Assembly (NCBI GenBank): GCA_905214265.1 | Contig: CAJMLQ010000017.1 | Location: 1-35,599 of the forward strand | Reading direction: 5' to 3' | Length of the DNA stretch: 35,599 nt | Source of the DNA: an uncultured bacterium | Lineage (GTDB): Bacteria; Bacillota; Clostridia; Oscillospirales; Ruminococcaceae | Shown: piece after piece, positions 23,395 to 31,789 of the stretch | Position numbering within the stretch: the first letter of the stretch is position 1 | How the letters are laid out: each line of letters begins with the position of its first letter | The notes under the pieces: model-generated | Database searches by the model: none | Told to the model about the DNA's origin: nothing | The model's input: the letters and a program-made list of their open reading frames with translations, nothing else | Made by a program: the position numbers and the translations under genes

Positions 23395-25251
23395 ATGCTG
23401 TATGAACAGGCGCGCAGCGCCGGTCTGGCCGGATTGCTTTCCAACCAGCCGGAGCAGCCCCTTTTCCCGCCCCGAAAGAATCGTGCCTCCTGGGAGAAGC
23501 TGAGCGATGAGCTTACAAGGCCCTGGATTGCGTTTGCGGAAGAATATCTGGATTATCCTTGGCCCGCCTTGAAAATGAGCGTCTACCTTTTGCTGAAACG
23601 GAAGGGAGACAGCTTTACCGGCTGGCAGGCTTTTTGTGAGCGCCGGGCCATATTAGGCGCTTTCCTATTGGCGGAATGCATGGAGGGAAAGGGTCGTTTC
23701 CTGGATCAGATCATCAATGGGATCTATGCGATCAGCGAGGAAACCAGCTGGGTGCAGACCCTCAACATGCGGGAGAAAAATTTTGCCCTTCCCGACGAAG
23801 CGGATAACTACGTGGACCTTTGTTCCTCCGAAACCGCGCAGCTTTTCGGCTGGATCTGCGCTTTGGTGGGCGAGGAGCTGGATCAGGAAGACACAGGCAT
23901 CCGTCGGCGCATGGAACAGGAGGTCCTGCGCCGGGTGATAAAGCCCTATCTGGATCGGGATGATTACTGGTGGATGGGCTTCACGCCTACCCGGATCAAT
24001 AACTGGAACCCTTGGTGCAATATGAATATCATCCAGACCTGCGCCTGCATGGGCTTTCCCCCGGAGCTGAAAGCCGCTGTTTTGGAAAAGCTCTGCAGAA
24101 GCCTGGATGTTTATATCGAACGCTATTCGGACGACGGTGCCTGCGATGAAGGGCCGATGTACTGGGGTGCCGCAGGCATGGGGCTGGGCAAATGCGTCGA
24201 GCTGCTGAAATGGCTGACCCATGGCGCGGTGGACGGCTCGGGTTTGGAAAAGCTGCAAAAAATCGGAGCCTATTTTGCCAAAGTGCACATTCACGACGAT
24301 TGGTTTGTGGATTATGCCGACGGGGATGCAAAAGTTCCGGTGGAACCCGGCGTTTACCGGCTGGGCAAGTTTTTGAAGAACGATGCGCTGACTGCACTGG
24401 GGCGGTATGCAAAGCCTGGCAGACCGGACGTACACTCTTGGTTTCAGACATACGACCATCTGGCCGGTCTTTTTGACGCAGAGGAGCGGCAGTCTGCCCC
24501 GGCGAAGGCTCCCTATCTGGAAAAAACCTGGTTCGATGTTTGTGAAGTGCTCTGTGCCCGGGAACAGGAGGGCAGCGAAAAGGGCTTTTTCCTCTCAGCC
24601 AAAGGCGGCAGCAATATCGAATCGCACAATCACAACGACATCGGAAATTTCATCCTGTTCTTGGATGGAAAGCCCTTGTTTATCGACTTGGGGACCGAAG
24701 ATTACAGCCTGAAGACCTTTTCGGCAGAACGCTTCTCCCTCTGGTACCTACAGTCGCAGTATCACAACTGTCCGACGATCGCCGGAGTGCTCCAGCATGA
24801 CGGCGGCGAATATTTTGCGCGGGACACCCGTTATGAGGACGGCGGAAGCGAGGACCGAATCCAATTGGATATCGCACCCGCCTATCCGGAGGAAGCAAAG
24901 GCGGAAAAATGGCTGCGCAGCATCCAGCTTTCCCGGGGCGAATGCCCGAAGGTCCTTGTCACCGACGATTGGAAGGCGTCCGGTTCCGGAGTGACCTCCT
25001 ACAATTTCATGTCCCAGGCGGAGCCCTTCCTGAATGGGAACGGGAAAGTGGAATATCACTGCGGAGAAGGCTCCGACGCCGTTCTCGAATACGATGGAGA
25101 AGCGCTGGAAGCCGTGGTGGAGAGGATCCCTCTTCGGGACGCTCGCCTGCGGCGCAATTGGGGAGAGGCCGTATACCGGCTGGTCCTGAAGGAGAAGCAG
25201 CCAGGCCTTTTAGGAGCAAAGCGGCAATTTATCGTGCAAAGGATCGGATGA
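23395..25251 (+). CDS. Heparinase II/III-family polysaccharide lyase (cytoplasmic)
   Basis: A 618-aa protein with an N-terminal alpha/alpha-toroid region (about 1-370) and a C-terminal beta-sandwich opened by the heparinase II/III motif S-H-N-H-N-D (His411, His413), followed by LFLDGKPLFIDLGTEDY. The family cleaves uronic-acid-containing polysaccharides by beta-elimination; NNWNPWCN near residue 205 lies in the toroid. There is no signal peptide, so it should act on imported oligosaccharides. I choose ATG 23395, well spaced from AAGGAAGGA; an in-frame TTG at 23389 is too close. Substrate (glycosaminoglycan-, alginate- or ulvan-like) is unknown. No unsaturated uronyl hydrolase (GH88/GH105) is visible in the window. 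Confidence 0.82.
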   Translation: MLYEQARSAGLAGLLSNQPEQPLFPPRKNRASWEKLSDELTRPWIAFAEEYLDYPWPALKMSVYLLLKRKGDSFTGWQAFCERRAILGAFLLAECMEGKGRFLDQIINGIYAISEETSWVQTLNMREKNFALPDEADNYVDLCSSETAQLFGWICALVGEELDQEDTGIRRRMEQEVLRRVIKPYLDRDDYWWMGFTPTRINNWNPWCNMNIIQTCACMGFPPELKAAVLEKLCRSLDVYIERYSDDGACDEGPMYWGAAGMGLGKCVELLKWLTHGAVDGSGLEKLQKIGAYFAKVHIHDDWFVDYADGDAKVPVEPGVYRLGKFLKNDALTALGRYAKPGRPDVHSWFQTYDHLAGLFDAEERQSAPAKAPYLEKTWFDVCEVLCAREQEGSEKGFFLSAKGGSNIESHNHNDIGNFILFLDGKPLFIDLGTEDYSLKTFSAERFSLWYLQSQYHNCPTIAGVLQHDGGEYFARDTRYEDGGSEDRIQLDIAPAYPEEAKAEKWLRSIQLSRGECPKVLVTDDWKASGSGVTSYNFMSQAEPFLNGNGKVEYHCGEGSDAVLEYDGEALEAVVERIPLRDARLRRNWGEAVYRLVLKEKQPGLLGAKRQFIVQRIG

Positions 25252-25252
25252 T

Positions 25253-26236
25253 ATGCGGAAGGTGAAGCTGGGGGCGATTCAGCCCCAGGTCTTGGCGGTG
25301 CCGCCGCTGTATGACTGCCGGTCGGAGCAGTATTTGGCCGATGAGCGCGCCGTGTATGAAAACAATATCCTGCGGCAATTTGAAGTGAATTTCCGCCTTC
25401 TGGAGCAGGCCGGAGAGATGGGGCTGGACGCAGTCACGACCAGCGAGGACATCTGCGGCGTCAGCCATTACATCTTGGATACCTCCACGGACAATCTCTT
25501 TCCGCAGCTGGCGAAGCGGAGCGCAGCAATGGCAGAGGAACGGATTTCCGATATTGCTAAACGATACCAAATGTATATCATCGCCTGCTATATGAAGCCG
25601 GCCGGAGGGCGGATCTGCAATGTGGCCTCCGTTTTTGACCGGTCTGGACAAATTGTCGGGGAGTACCGGAAAACCCATCTCCCGCCGGACGAGCTTTGGC
25701 AGGTCTCGCCAGGAGACACAGTAGATGTATTCCAGCTGGACTTTGCCGCGGTGGGAATTGAAATATGCTATGATATGATGTTCCCCACCTTGTCCGACGT
25801 CCTTTCCATGAAAGGTGCCCAGGTGGTTTTTCACCCTACTGCAGGCTATGGATGGTACGATTCCATCGGAGAAGCCACCCTGCGCACCCGGGCGAATGAT
25901 GGCTCCTTCCATCTGGTGACTGCGAAAAACTACTGCTACAACGGCGCCGGCCATTCCAGCGTTATCGACCATTGGGGTTTGGTGCTGGCGGATGCGGGCT
26001 TTTACCCCAACCGGGTAGTGTCTGCGGAAATCGACATGGAGGAACAAAAAACCCAACCTGATTGGCATTATCAGACCGGTATGACCGGGGAGCCGCGGAT
26101 GCGGGAGCGAAGGATCGCGGAACGGCGGCCGGACCTTTACGGCGGCTGTCTGGCAGGCGGTGGTCAAAAGCCTCCCAGCCCGGAGGAACAGGCCACCATT
26201 CGAGAAAAGGTCAAACAGGGCATTTTTCACTGGTAG
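25253..26236 (+). CDS. Nitrilase-superfamily (carbon-nitrogen) hydrolase
   Basis: A 327-aa enzyme of the nitrilase/amidase superfamily. The catalytic triad is intact: Glu65 (VTTSEDICG), Lys140 (YRKTHLP) and Cys172 (GIEICYDMMFP). Such enzymes hydrolyse non-peptide C-N bonds (amides, N-carbamoyl groups, nitriles). Its start lies 1 nt after the lyase stop (TGA T ATG), so the two are translationally coupled. Placement inside a glycan operon suggests removal of an amide, carbamoyl or N-acyl group from the imported compound or an aglycone. That is inference. Confidence 0.85.
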   Translation: MRKVKLGAIQPQVLAVPPLYDCRSEQYLADERAVYENNILRQFEVNFRLLEQAGEMGLDAVTTSEDICGVSHYILDTSTDNLFPQLAKRSAAMAEERISDIAKRYQMYIIACYMKPAGGRICNVASVFDRSGQIVGEYRKTHLPPDELWQVSPGDTVDVFQLDFAAVGIEICYDMMFPTLSDVLSMKGAQVVFHPTAGYGWYDSIGEATLRTRANDGSFHLVTAKNYCYNGAGHSSVIDHWGLVLADAGFYPNRVVSAEIDMEEQKTQPDWHYQTGMTGEPRMRERRIAERRPDLYGGCLAGGGQKPPSPEEQATIREKVKQGIFHW

Positions 26237-26249
26237 CGGGAGAAAACAT

Positions 26250-27326
26250 ATGGATTACAACAAGCGATTGACGGAGCTGGCCCGGAAATACCGCCAGTTT
26301 TTTGAAGACGATACGCCCGGGCAGATTCTGGTCACGATCTGCCCGTACACTTTTGAAGTCCCCTATTCGGATGCCGCGCTGGCTTCACGACCTCTCAGCA
26401 GCTGGGATTTTCGCCGCGAGACCCGGGATTTTGCTTGGTACTGCAAGCGGAGGCACGACGTCTGGATGGAGTATGCCAAGGAACTGGACAATGACTATTT
26501 TCCCGCCCTTTCCGTGAACATGGGCTACGGGGTGCATTCAGCGTACTTTGCTCCTCAGCAGGTCATTATGGGGGACGATACCAGCTGGACGCATCCGTAT
26601 TTGGACAGCTGGGATAAGCTGTCCGGCCTGACGGTGGACCCGGACAATGAGTGGTACCAGCGAATCCTGGAGATCGTGGACTGGTTTGTTGAATGGCAGG
26701 ATGGGGATTATGCCGTTTCCGGCTTTTCCAATGCCGGACCGGGCGACATGGCCAACGCCATCCGGGGTAATGATCTCTTTTACGACCTTTATGACGAACC
26801 AGAGCAGGTCCATCAGCTGATGTCGCGGTGTGAAGACGCAGTGGAGTGGCTGGAGCGGTCTATTGAAAAGCGGACGGGGGATGTCTGCGGAGGATCGGTT
26901 ACAGCCAACTGTTGGTTTCCGGGAAGAGTGCCCTATTTTTCCGGGGATTTCGATGATCTTTGCTCGGAGGCGCTCTTTCGAGAGTTTGGCTTTCCCCACA
27001 TGCAGAGCCTGATCAAACGCTTCAACGGCGCTTTTATCCACCATCACGCTAAGGGGCTGCATAATCACAAGGCTTTTGCCGAACTGGAGGGACTTCGGCT
27101 GCTGGAGATCAGCTGGGACCCCAACATGCCCCGACCGGTGGATATGCTGCCGGATATTTATGAAAAAAATGGGGGTGTACCCTTGATGGTGCGCTGCCAC
27201 GCACGGGACGTTCCCCGGTATATCGATCAGCTGAAAGCTTCGCGCACGGTGCTGATGCTGAATATTGACACTTTGGACGAGGGGAAAGAGGCTATGCGGC
27301 TCATCCGCAGAAACTCGATCATCTAG
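26250..27326 (+). CDS. UROD-like protein without the Zn motif
   Basis: A 358-aa protein that I place in the URO-D-like fold by its overall pattern, for example the PDNEWYQRILEIVDW and SGFSNAGPGDMANAIRG segments, and a late D-P-N strand. It differs from the other island member (13113-14150). The expected H-x-C-G motif is replaced by a histidine-rich H-H-H-A-K-G-L-H-N-H (residues 264-273). That could be a different metal site. ATG 26250 has GGGAGAAAA upstream, 13 nt after the nitrilase stop. Function unknown; haem biosynthesis is unlikely in this setting. Confidence 0.6.
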   Translation: MDYNKRLTELARKYRQFFEDDTPGQILVTICPYTFEVPYSDAALASRPLSSWDFRRETRDFAWYCKRRHDVWMEYAKELDNDYFPALSVNMGYGVHSAYFAPQQVIMGDDTSWTHPYLDSWDKLSGLTVDPDNEWYQRILEIVDWFVEWQDGDYAVSGFSNAGPGDMANAIRGNDLFYDLYDEPEQVHQLMSRCEDAVEWLERSIEKRTGDVCGGSVTANCWFPGRVPYFSGDFDDLCSEALFREFGFPHMQSLIKRFNGAFIHHHAKGLHNHKAFAELEGLRLLEISWDPNMPRPVDMLPDIYEKNGGVPLMVRCHARDVPRYIDQLKASRTVLMLNIDTLDEGKEAMRLIRRNSII

Positions 27327-27381
27327 CCCATCAAAGTATAAATTTTATGAATCGCTATTTTGGAGAAAAGAGGTTAACGAT

Positions 27382-28455
27382 ATGAGTTTTAACGGATTGG
27401 GTATGAACATGGGAAATCTCTCGCGGCTGTCCGCCGCGCAATCCCGTTCCATTTCCGCGGAAAATTTTCACGGTGAAAAAGGAAAAGGCGGGATGGCAAT
27501 GGAGGAGGGAGTCTCCTGGCATTGCGCCAAAGAATTGGGCCAAGGTTGGAAAGTCTCTCCCTGCGTCTACATTGAACCCGGTCAGCTCTTTACCATCGCG
27601 GAGATCGACGGTCCGGGAGCCATCCAGCAGATCTGGATGACGCCCACAGGGGACTGGCGCTTTTCCATCCTGCGTATCTACTGGGACCATCAGGAGTATC
27701 CCTCTGTGGAATGCCCCATCGGCGACTTTTTCGCCAGCAGCTGGGGACAGTTTGCGCAGATCAGTTCGCTTGCAGTTTGCGTAAACCCCCGCAGCGGCCT
27801 GAACTGCTATTGGGAGATGCCCTTTCGCAAACATTGCCGCATCACTCTGGAAAACATCGCGGACGAGCAGATGACCCTTTTCTATCAGGTTAATTACACC
27901 CTGACGGAGGTGCCCGAGGAGTGCGCCTATTTCCACGCGCAGTTTTCCCGGGTGAATCCCCTGCCCTATAAGGAAGTTTACACCCTTCTGGACGGCGTGG
28001 AGGGCCAGGGACACTATGTGGGCACTTACCTGGCTTGGGGCGTCAACAATGCCGGATGGTGGGGCGAAGGCGAGATGAAATTCTATCTGGACGGGGACGA
28101 GTGGCCCACGATCTGCGGCACCGGCCTGGAGGATTATTTCGGCGGGTCCTACAATTTCGATGTGGGCGGCCAGTACATCCCGTTCAGTACGCCGTACAGC
28201 GGCCTGCACCAGGTCCTCAAACCGGATGGCTGCTACGGCTCCCAGATGCGGTTTGGGCTATACCGCTGGCACATCATGGATCCGATCCGGTTCCAGTCCA
28301 ATCTGAAGGTGACCGTCCAGGCATTGGGATGGCGGAAAAACTGGAAATATCTTCCCCTTCAGGATGATATTGCATCTGTAGCCTACTGGTACCAGACCCT
28401 TCCCTCCAAGCCGCTGAAACCTTTGCCGGAAAGGGATTACCTGGAAATTATCTGA
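27382..28455 (+). CDS. GH172-like (DUF2961) putative glycoside hydrolase
   Basis: A 357-aa protein of the DUF2961 family, part of which is GH172 (alpha-D-fructofuranosidase/difructose dianhydride and alpha-D-arabinofuranosidase activities). The core motif G-T-G-L-E-D-Y-F-G-G is present; its Glu250 corresponds to the proposed nucleophile. YRWHIMDPIRF near the C-terminus is also typical. I see no Glu about 20 residues after Glu250, where characterised GH172 members place the acid/base, so this may be a different subfamily. No signal peptide. AAAAGAGG precedes ATG 27382. I reject upstream in-frame starts because they overlap the previous gene. Confidence 0.78.
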   Translation: MSFNGLGMNMGNLSRLSAAQSRSISAENFHGEKGKGGMAMEEGVSWHCAKELGQGWKVSPCVYIEPGQLFTIAEIDGPGAIQQIWMTPTGDWRFSILRIYWDHQEYPSVECPIGDFFASSWGQFAQISSLAVCVNPRSGLNCYWEMPFRKHCRITLENIADEQMTLFYQVNYTLTEVPEECAYFHAQFSRVNPLPYKEVYTLLDGVEGQGHYVGTYLAWGVNNAGWWGEGEMKFYLDGDEWPTICGTGLEDYFGGSYNFDVGGQYIPFSTPYSGLHQVLKPDGCYGSQMRFGLYRWHIMDPIRFQSNLKVTVQALGWRKNWKYLPLQDDIASVAYWYQTLPSKPLKPLPERDYLEII

Positions 28456-28477
28456 CTTTGGAAAAGGAGGAGCGGCC

Positions 28478-29971
28478 ATGCGATGCATTCAAGTGGATGC
28501 CCTTAAGGAAAAAGGCCCCTTTGACAGCTTCTTCCGCACCTGCGTGGGTGCGGGAAGAGCTGCGGAGGTCGCCCGGAAGGCCAGCCTCGATCAGCTGCGG
28601 GAGGTGCATGAACAGTGCGGCTTCACGTATCTGCGCTTTCATGGGCTGCTGCACGACGAAATGGCAGTCTATCAGGAAGACACCTCTGGGGCCCCTGTTT
28701 ATAACTGGCAGTATGTGGATATGGTCTACGATGAGATCCTCGCCTGTGGCATGAAGCCCTTTGTGGAACTGAGCTATATGCCGGAGAAGCTCGCCAGCGG
28801 GACGCAGCATCTGTTCTGGTGGAACGCCAATGTTACGCCGCCAAAGGATTATACCCGCTGGGGAGAGCTGATTCGGGCACTGACCGCGCACTGGACGGCC
28901 CGCTATGGGCGAGAGGAGGTCCGGACCTGGCTCTTTGAGGTGTGGAACGAGCCGAACCACCCTTCTTTTTTCTCCGGAACACAGGAAGAGTACTTCCGTC
29001 TCTATGAAGTGACGGCCAAAGCGGTCAAATCCGTCTGCGGAGAATACAAGGTAGGCGGCCCGGCCTCTGCGGGAAGCGCCTGGGTCCCGGAGCTGATCGA
29101 ATACTGTTACTGCAATCAGATCCCCCTGGATTTCGTCTCTACTCATACCTACAGCGTGCAGTCAGGCCATTTTGACGAATTCGGGGATCAGGAACTGTTC
29201 ATCCACCAGGATACGGACCTGGTCTCTAAGGACGTCCGTATGGTGGCCGAGCAGGTTCGTCAGTCCCCGATGCCCTGTCTGCCGGTTCACTATACCGAAT
29301 GGAGCTCCTCCTATTCCGCCCGGGATGCCAGTCATGATAGCTACATCCAGGCTTCCTTCATCCTCTATCAGCTCAAACGGATTCAGGGAAACGCAGCATC
29401 CATGTCCTATTGGACCTTCAGCGATATTTTTGAGGAAACGGGAGTGCCGCTGGCGCCCTTTCACGGCGGGTTCGGCCTGATGAATCTTCAGGGGCTCCGC
29501 AAACCCTCCTTTTACGCCTATCAGTACCTGAACCGGCTGGGCCCGGAGGAGATTCAGAACCCGGATCCGGACAGCTTTGCCTGTAAGAGTGAAAATGGCG
29601 TACAGGTGCTGCTTTGGGAGTATCACCGCCCGAAGCAGGACGTCTGCAACCGGGAATATTTCACCCGGGACCTGCGGCCGAAGGCACTGGAGCCGGTTTC
29701 TCTGAAAATCACCGGCCTCGCGCCGGGACGGTATCGGATGCGGCTTTACCAGGTGGGATACGGAGTCAACGATGTTTATCATGATTTTACCGAAGCGCAT
29801 TTTACAGATCTTCCCACCCAGGAGGAAACAGCAAAACTGAAAAAACAAACCTCCGGGGAAGCCGTTCGCAGCGAAAGCATACAAATCGGCCCCAACGGAA
29901 CTTACGAGAGGCTGCTTCCGATGCGGGAATATGACTGTTTCTTGCTGGAACTGTCTTCGGAGACCACATAA
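28478..29971 (+). CDS. GH39-like glycoside hydrolase
   Basis: A 497-aa enzyme with a TIM barrel (about 1-350) and a C-terminal beta-sandwich. Clan GH-A catalytic residues are clear: acid/base Glu158 in EVWNEPN, with the Asn-Glu pair, and nucleophile Glu274 in HYTEWSSSY. The family includes beta-xylosidases and alpha-L-iduronidases; the latter would fit a uronate-rich substrate with the heparinase-type lyase. It could equally act on another sugar. No signal peptide. AAAAGGAGG lies 10 nt before the ATG. It is last in the rightward operon and followed by a very strong terminator. Confidence 0.85.
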   Translation: MRCIQVDALKEKGPFDSFFRTCVGAGRAAEVARKASLDQLREVHEQCGFTYLRFHGLLHDEMAVYQEDTSGAPVYNWQYVDMVYDEILACGMKPFVELSYMPEKLASGTQHLFWWNANVTPPKDYTRWGELIRALTAHWTARYGREEVRTWLFEVWNEPNHPSFFSGTQEEYFRLYEVTAKAVKSVCGEYKVGGPASAGSAWVPELIEYCYCNQIPLDFVSTHTYSVQSGHFDEFGDQELFIHQDTDLVSKDVRMVAEQVRQSPMPCLPVHYTEWSSSYSARDASHDSYIQASFILYQLKRIQGNAASMSYWTFSDIFEETGVPLAPFHGGFGLMNLQGLRKPSFYAYQYLNRLGPEEIQNPDPDSFACKSENGVQVLLWEYHRPKQDVCNREYFTRDLRPKALEPVSLKITGLAPGRYRMRLYQVGYGVNDVYHDFTEAHFTDLPTQEETAKLKKQTSGEAVRSESIQIGPNGTYERLLPMREYDCFLLELSSETT

Positions 29972-29977
29972 AATAAG

Positions 29978-30020
29978 AAAAACCGGCCCCTGCTGTGTCG
30001 CACAGCAGGGGCCGGTTTTT
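29978..30020. terminator. Perfect 20-bp bidirectional terminator
   Basis: The arms at 29978-29997 and 30001-30020 are exact complements around a TCG loop, flanked by A run and T run. It terminates both the rightward GH39 operon and the convergent FAD oxidoreductase gene. Confidence 0.95.
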
Positions 30021-30026
30021 GATCTG

Positions 30027-31211
30027 TTACAGAATCTCGTTCAGATGGAGCCGGACGCCTCTCTTCCGCAGAGCTTCCTGGACGCGGTCCACAGACAGGA
30101 AATTCAGATCCGGTGTAGGCAGGGCGGCCGCCAGAGCGGCGGCGGTTCCGGCTGCCTCCCCGGTGACAGCGCAGGTGGGGATGACCCGGGTGATATCCCA
30201 CATATCATCGGTAACGGAAATACACCGGCCCGCTGTTAGAAGGTTTTTCGCTTTTGCGGCGTTTTGCAGGCAGCCATAGGGAATCTCAAAAACCGGCCCC
30301 CGCTTCCGCCAGTCGCCGGTCATTCCGATCGAGTCGGCAAAGGAGGCGTGATCCTCAGCCTCATCCAGGGTGTAAGCCCCATCCAGGCGGCTGGTCATGC
30401 GGATCTGGAGAATGCCAGGGATGGTCACCGGCTCCAAAGAGGGGTCGTCTTCCCTGGCATGGAGGACGTCCGCCAGGATCTGCTGGTGAGAGTGCACGAT
30501 CATTTCACTGTTTTCCTGGCCGTCCAGGCCGGAATACCGTCGCTTGGTCAGGGATTGGGTTTCCTGTCCCGGGATGTCTGCCGCACCCAGCATTTTGAGG
30601 CGCAGCCCATCTTTTCCGCAGAAATAGTACCACGCAGCCAGCGGGTTCCCTCCTTCGTGGACAGCGGTAGGCGCTCCGCTCATTCGGCAGAGATCCGCGT
30701 CTCCGGTGGCGTCCACCAGCATTTTGGGGAAAATCACAGTCTCCCCGCCCTTGTTGTAGGCCTGTACCTCCCGGATAAAGCCGTCCTGCTCCTCTGTACC
30801 CACAATCCGGGTGTCGTAAAGGATGGAAACCCCCGCGTCCAGCAGCAGCTTTTCCACATCAATGGCAAACAAGTGGGGATTATACTGGGCCTGGAACCGG
30901 TTCCTGCACTTTTCCTCCAGCGTCCCGCCTTCCAGCCAAGCGGCAGGATACCGTCCCTGGCAGCCGCGGCGAATGGACAGCCGCAGCAGTTCCTCGCCGA
31001 TGCCGTAGATTACCTGGGTCCCCTTTCCGTCACAAAGAGGAAGGTAGATGGTCACGAGGCCCAACGTCCCCAGGCCGCCGAGCACGCATTCCTTTTCCAC
31101 CAGCAGCGTTTTGGCTCCGGCCCGTGCCGACGCCAGAGCGGCGGCGATGCCGGCAATGCCCCCGCCGGCCACCAGGGTGTCGCAGTTCAGAATGGTTTTT
31201 GTCTGTTTCAA
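30027..31211 (-). CDS. FAD-dependent oxidoreductase (FAD_oxidored family)
   Basis: A 394-aa flavoprotein. The N-terminal Rossmann motif VAGGGIAGIAAALASARAG (about residues 14-32) and VEKECVLGG bind the ADP part of FAD. The middle LVDATGDADL and the C-terminal LLTAGRCISVTDDMW complete the fold of the PF12831-type family, which often accompanies carbohydrate genes and whose reactions are mostly unknown. The start is TTG 31211 with AAAGGAG 9 nt upstream. The TTG overlaps the last in-frame TGA of the upstream relic. It may oxidise a sugar or aglycone released by the island enzymes. No secretion signal is seen. Confidence 0.82.
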   Translation of the reverse strand: MKQTKTILNCDTLVAGGGIAGIAAALASARAGAKTLLVEKECVLGGLGTLGLVTIYLPLCDGKGTQVIYGIGEELLRLSIRRGCQGRYPAAWLEGGTLEEKCRNRFQAQYNPHLFAIDVEKLLLDAGVSILYDTRIVGTEEQDGFIREVQAYNKGGETVIFPKMLVDATGDADLCRMSGAPTAVHEGGNPLAAWYYFCGKDGLRLKMLGAADIPGQETQSLTKRRYSGLDGQENSEMIVHSHQQILADVLHAREDDPSLEPVTIPGILQIRMTSRLDGAYTLDEAEDHASFADSIGMTGDWRKRGPVFEIPYGCLQNAAKAKNLLTAGRCISVTDDMWDITRVIPTCAVTGEAAGTAAALAAALPTPDLNFLSVDRVQEALRKRGVRLHLNEIL

Positions 31212-31700
31212 GCAAAATCGCTCCTTTCAAACTTCCCAAAGGCTGTCAAAATAAGCGCCGGCCCGGTTCGGCAGAAACCGGGCATTACCCTCCGGCGAGG
31301 GGGAAAGTCATCCTCCTTCACCGTGGTGTGGCCCGGCCCGGAGAGGGCAAAAAAGGCCTTCCGGGCGGCAGGAATATCCATTTCTACGTTTCACTCCGGT
31401 TTCTTCAGGCCGCCGGCCATGGACACAACCTGTTTCAGTTCCCTCCCGGCTAGTTCCCGCCCGCGGGAGAAATCGAGAAAACGGCTGATGTTGTTGAGCG
31501 GACCGATCGCCGTCAGGACTGCGCTGTGATCCTCCGCGGAGGAAAGTGCTTCCTCTAAACCCTGGCCTGCGCCAGCGGTACAAGGCCCCTTTTGAAACCG
31601 GTTGGGGTAATGCTCCGTCAAAAAGCGGTTGTAGAGAAGTACGCCGTCCAGAAAACCAGGCTCTTCCATCCAGGATGATTGGGACTATCGCGGTTATCAT
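31208..31700 (-). pseudogene. Decayed nucleoside hydrolase (IunH-like) gene
   Basis: On the minus strand an ATG at 31700 with AAAGGG starts MITAIVPIILD, like the N-terminus of inosine-uridine nucleoside hydrolases (normally continuing D-T-D-x-G-x-D-D). The aspartate cluster and much of the core are missing. A change of frame leads to YNRFLTEHYPNRF ... SAVLTAIGPLNNISRFL ... VVSMAGGLKKPE, a recognisable family segment. A TGA (31391-31393) follows where a Gly codon is expected. The same frame then reads NVEMDIPAARKAFF, again like the family. The rest to the TGA at 31208 is not recognisable. Deletion, frameshift and nonsense mutation mark it as dead. Its promoter now appears to drive the FAD oxidoreductase gene. 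Confidence 0.65.
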
Positions 31701-31730
31701 CCGTTTCCCTTTGAAAATGATTTTTCTTCC

Positions 31731-31759
31731 ATTGTACCGCATTTTTGAAAAAATGTCGA
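31731..31759 (-). promoter_or_regulatory. Sigma-A promoter for the relic and FAD oxidoreductase gene
   Basis: On the minus strand TCGACA (complement of 31754-31759), a 17-nt spacer and TACAAT (complement of 31731-31736), 31 nt before the relic ATG. One mismatch in each hexamer. Confidence 0.65.
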
Positions 31760-31789
31760 GTTTTTCTTTTGTTTTTTGCAAAAAAGGCA

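Noticed and set aside
30264..31529. A 421-codon plus-strand frame opposite the FAD oxidoreductase
   Set aside because: Composition is that of an antisense shadow; the minus-strand frame has a clear FAD-binding motif.
13113..31700. The catabolic island as a mobile element
   Set aside because: I saw no integrase, transposase, direct repeats or tRNA junction at its ends; the only tRNAs are at the far left, next to core genes.
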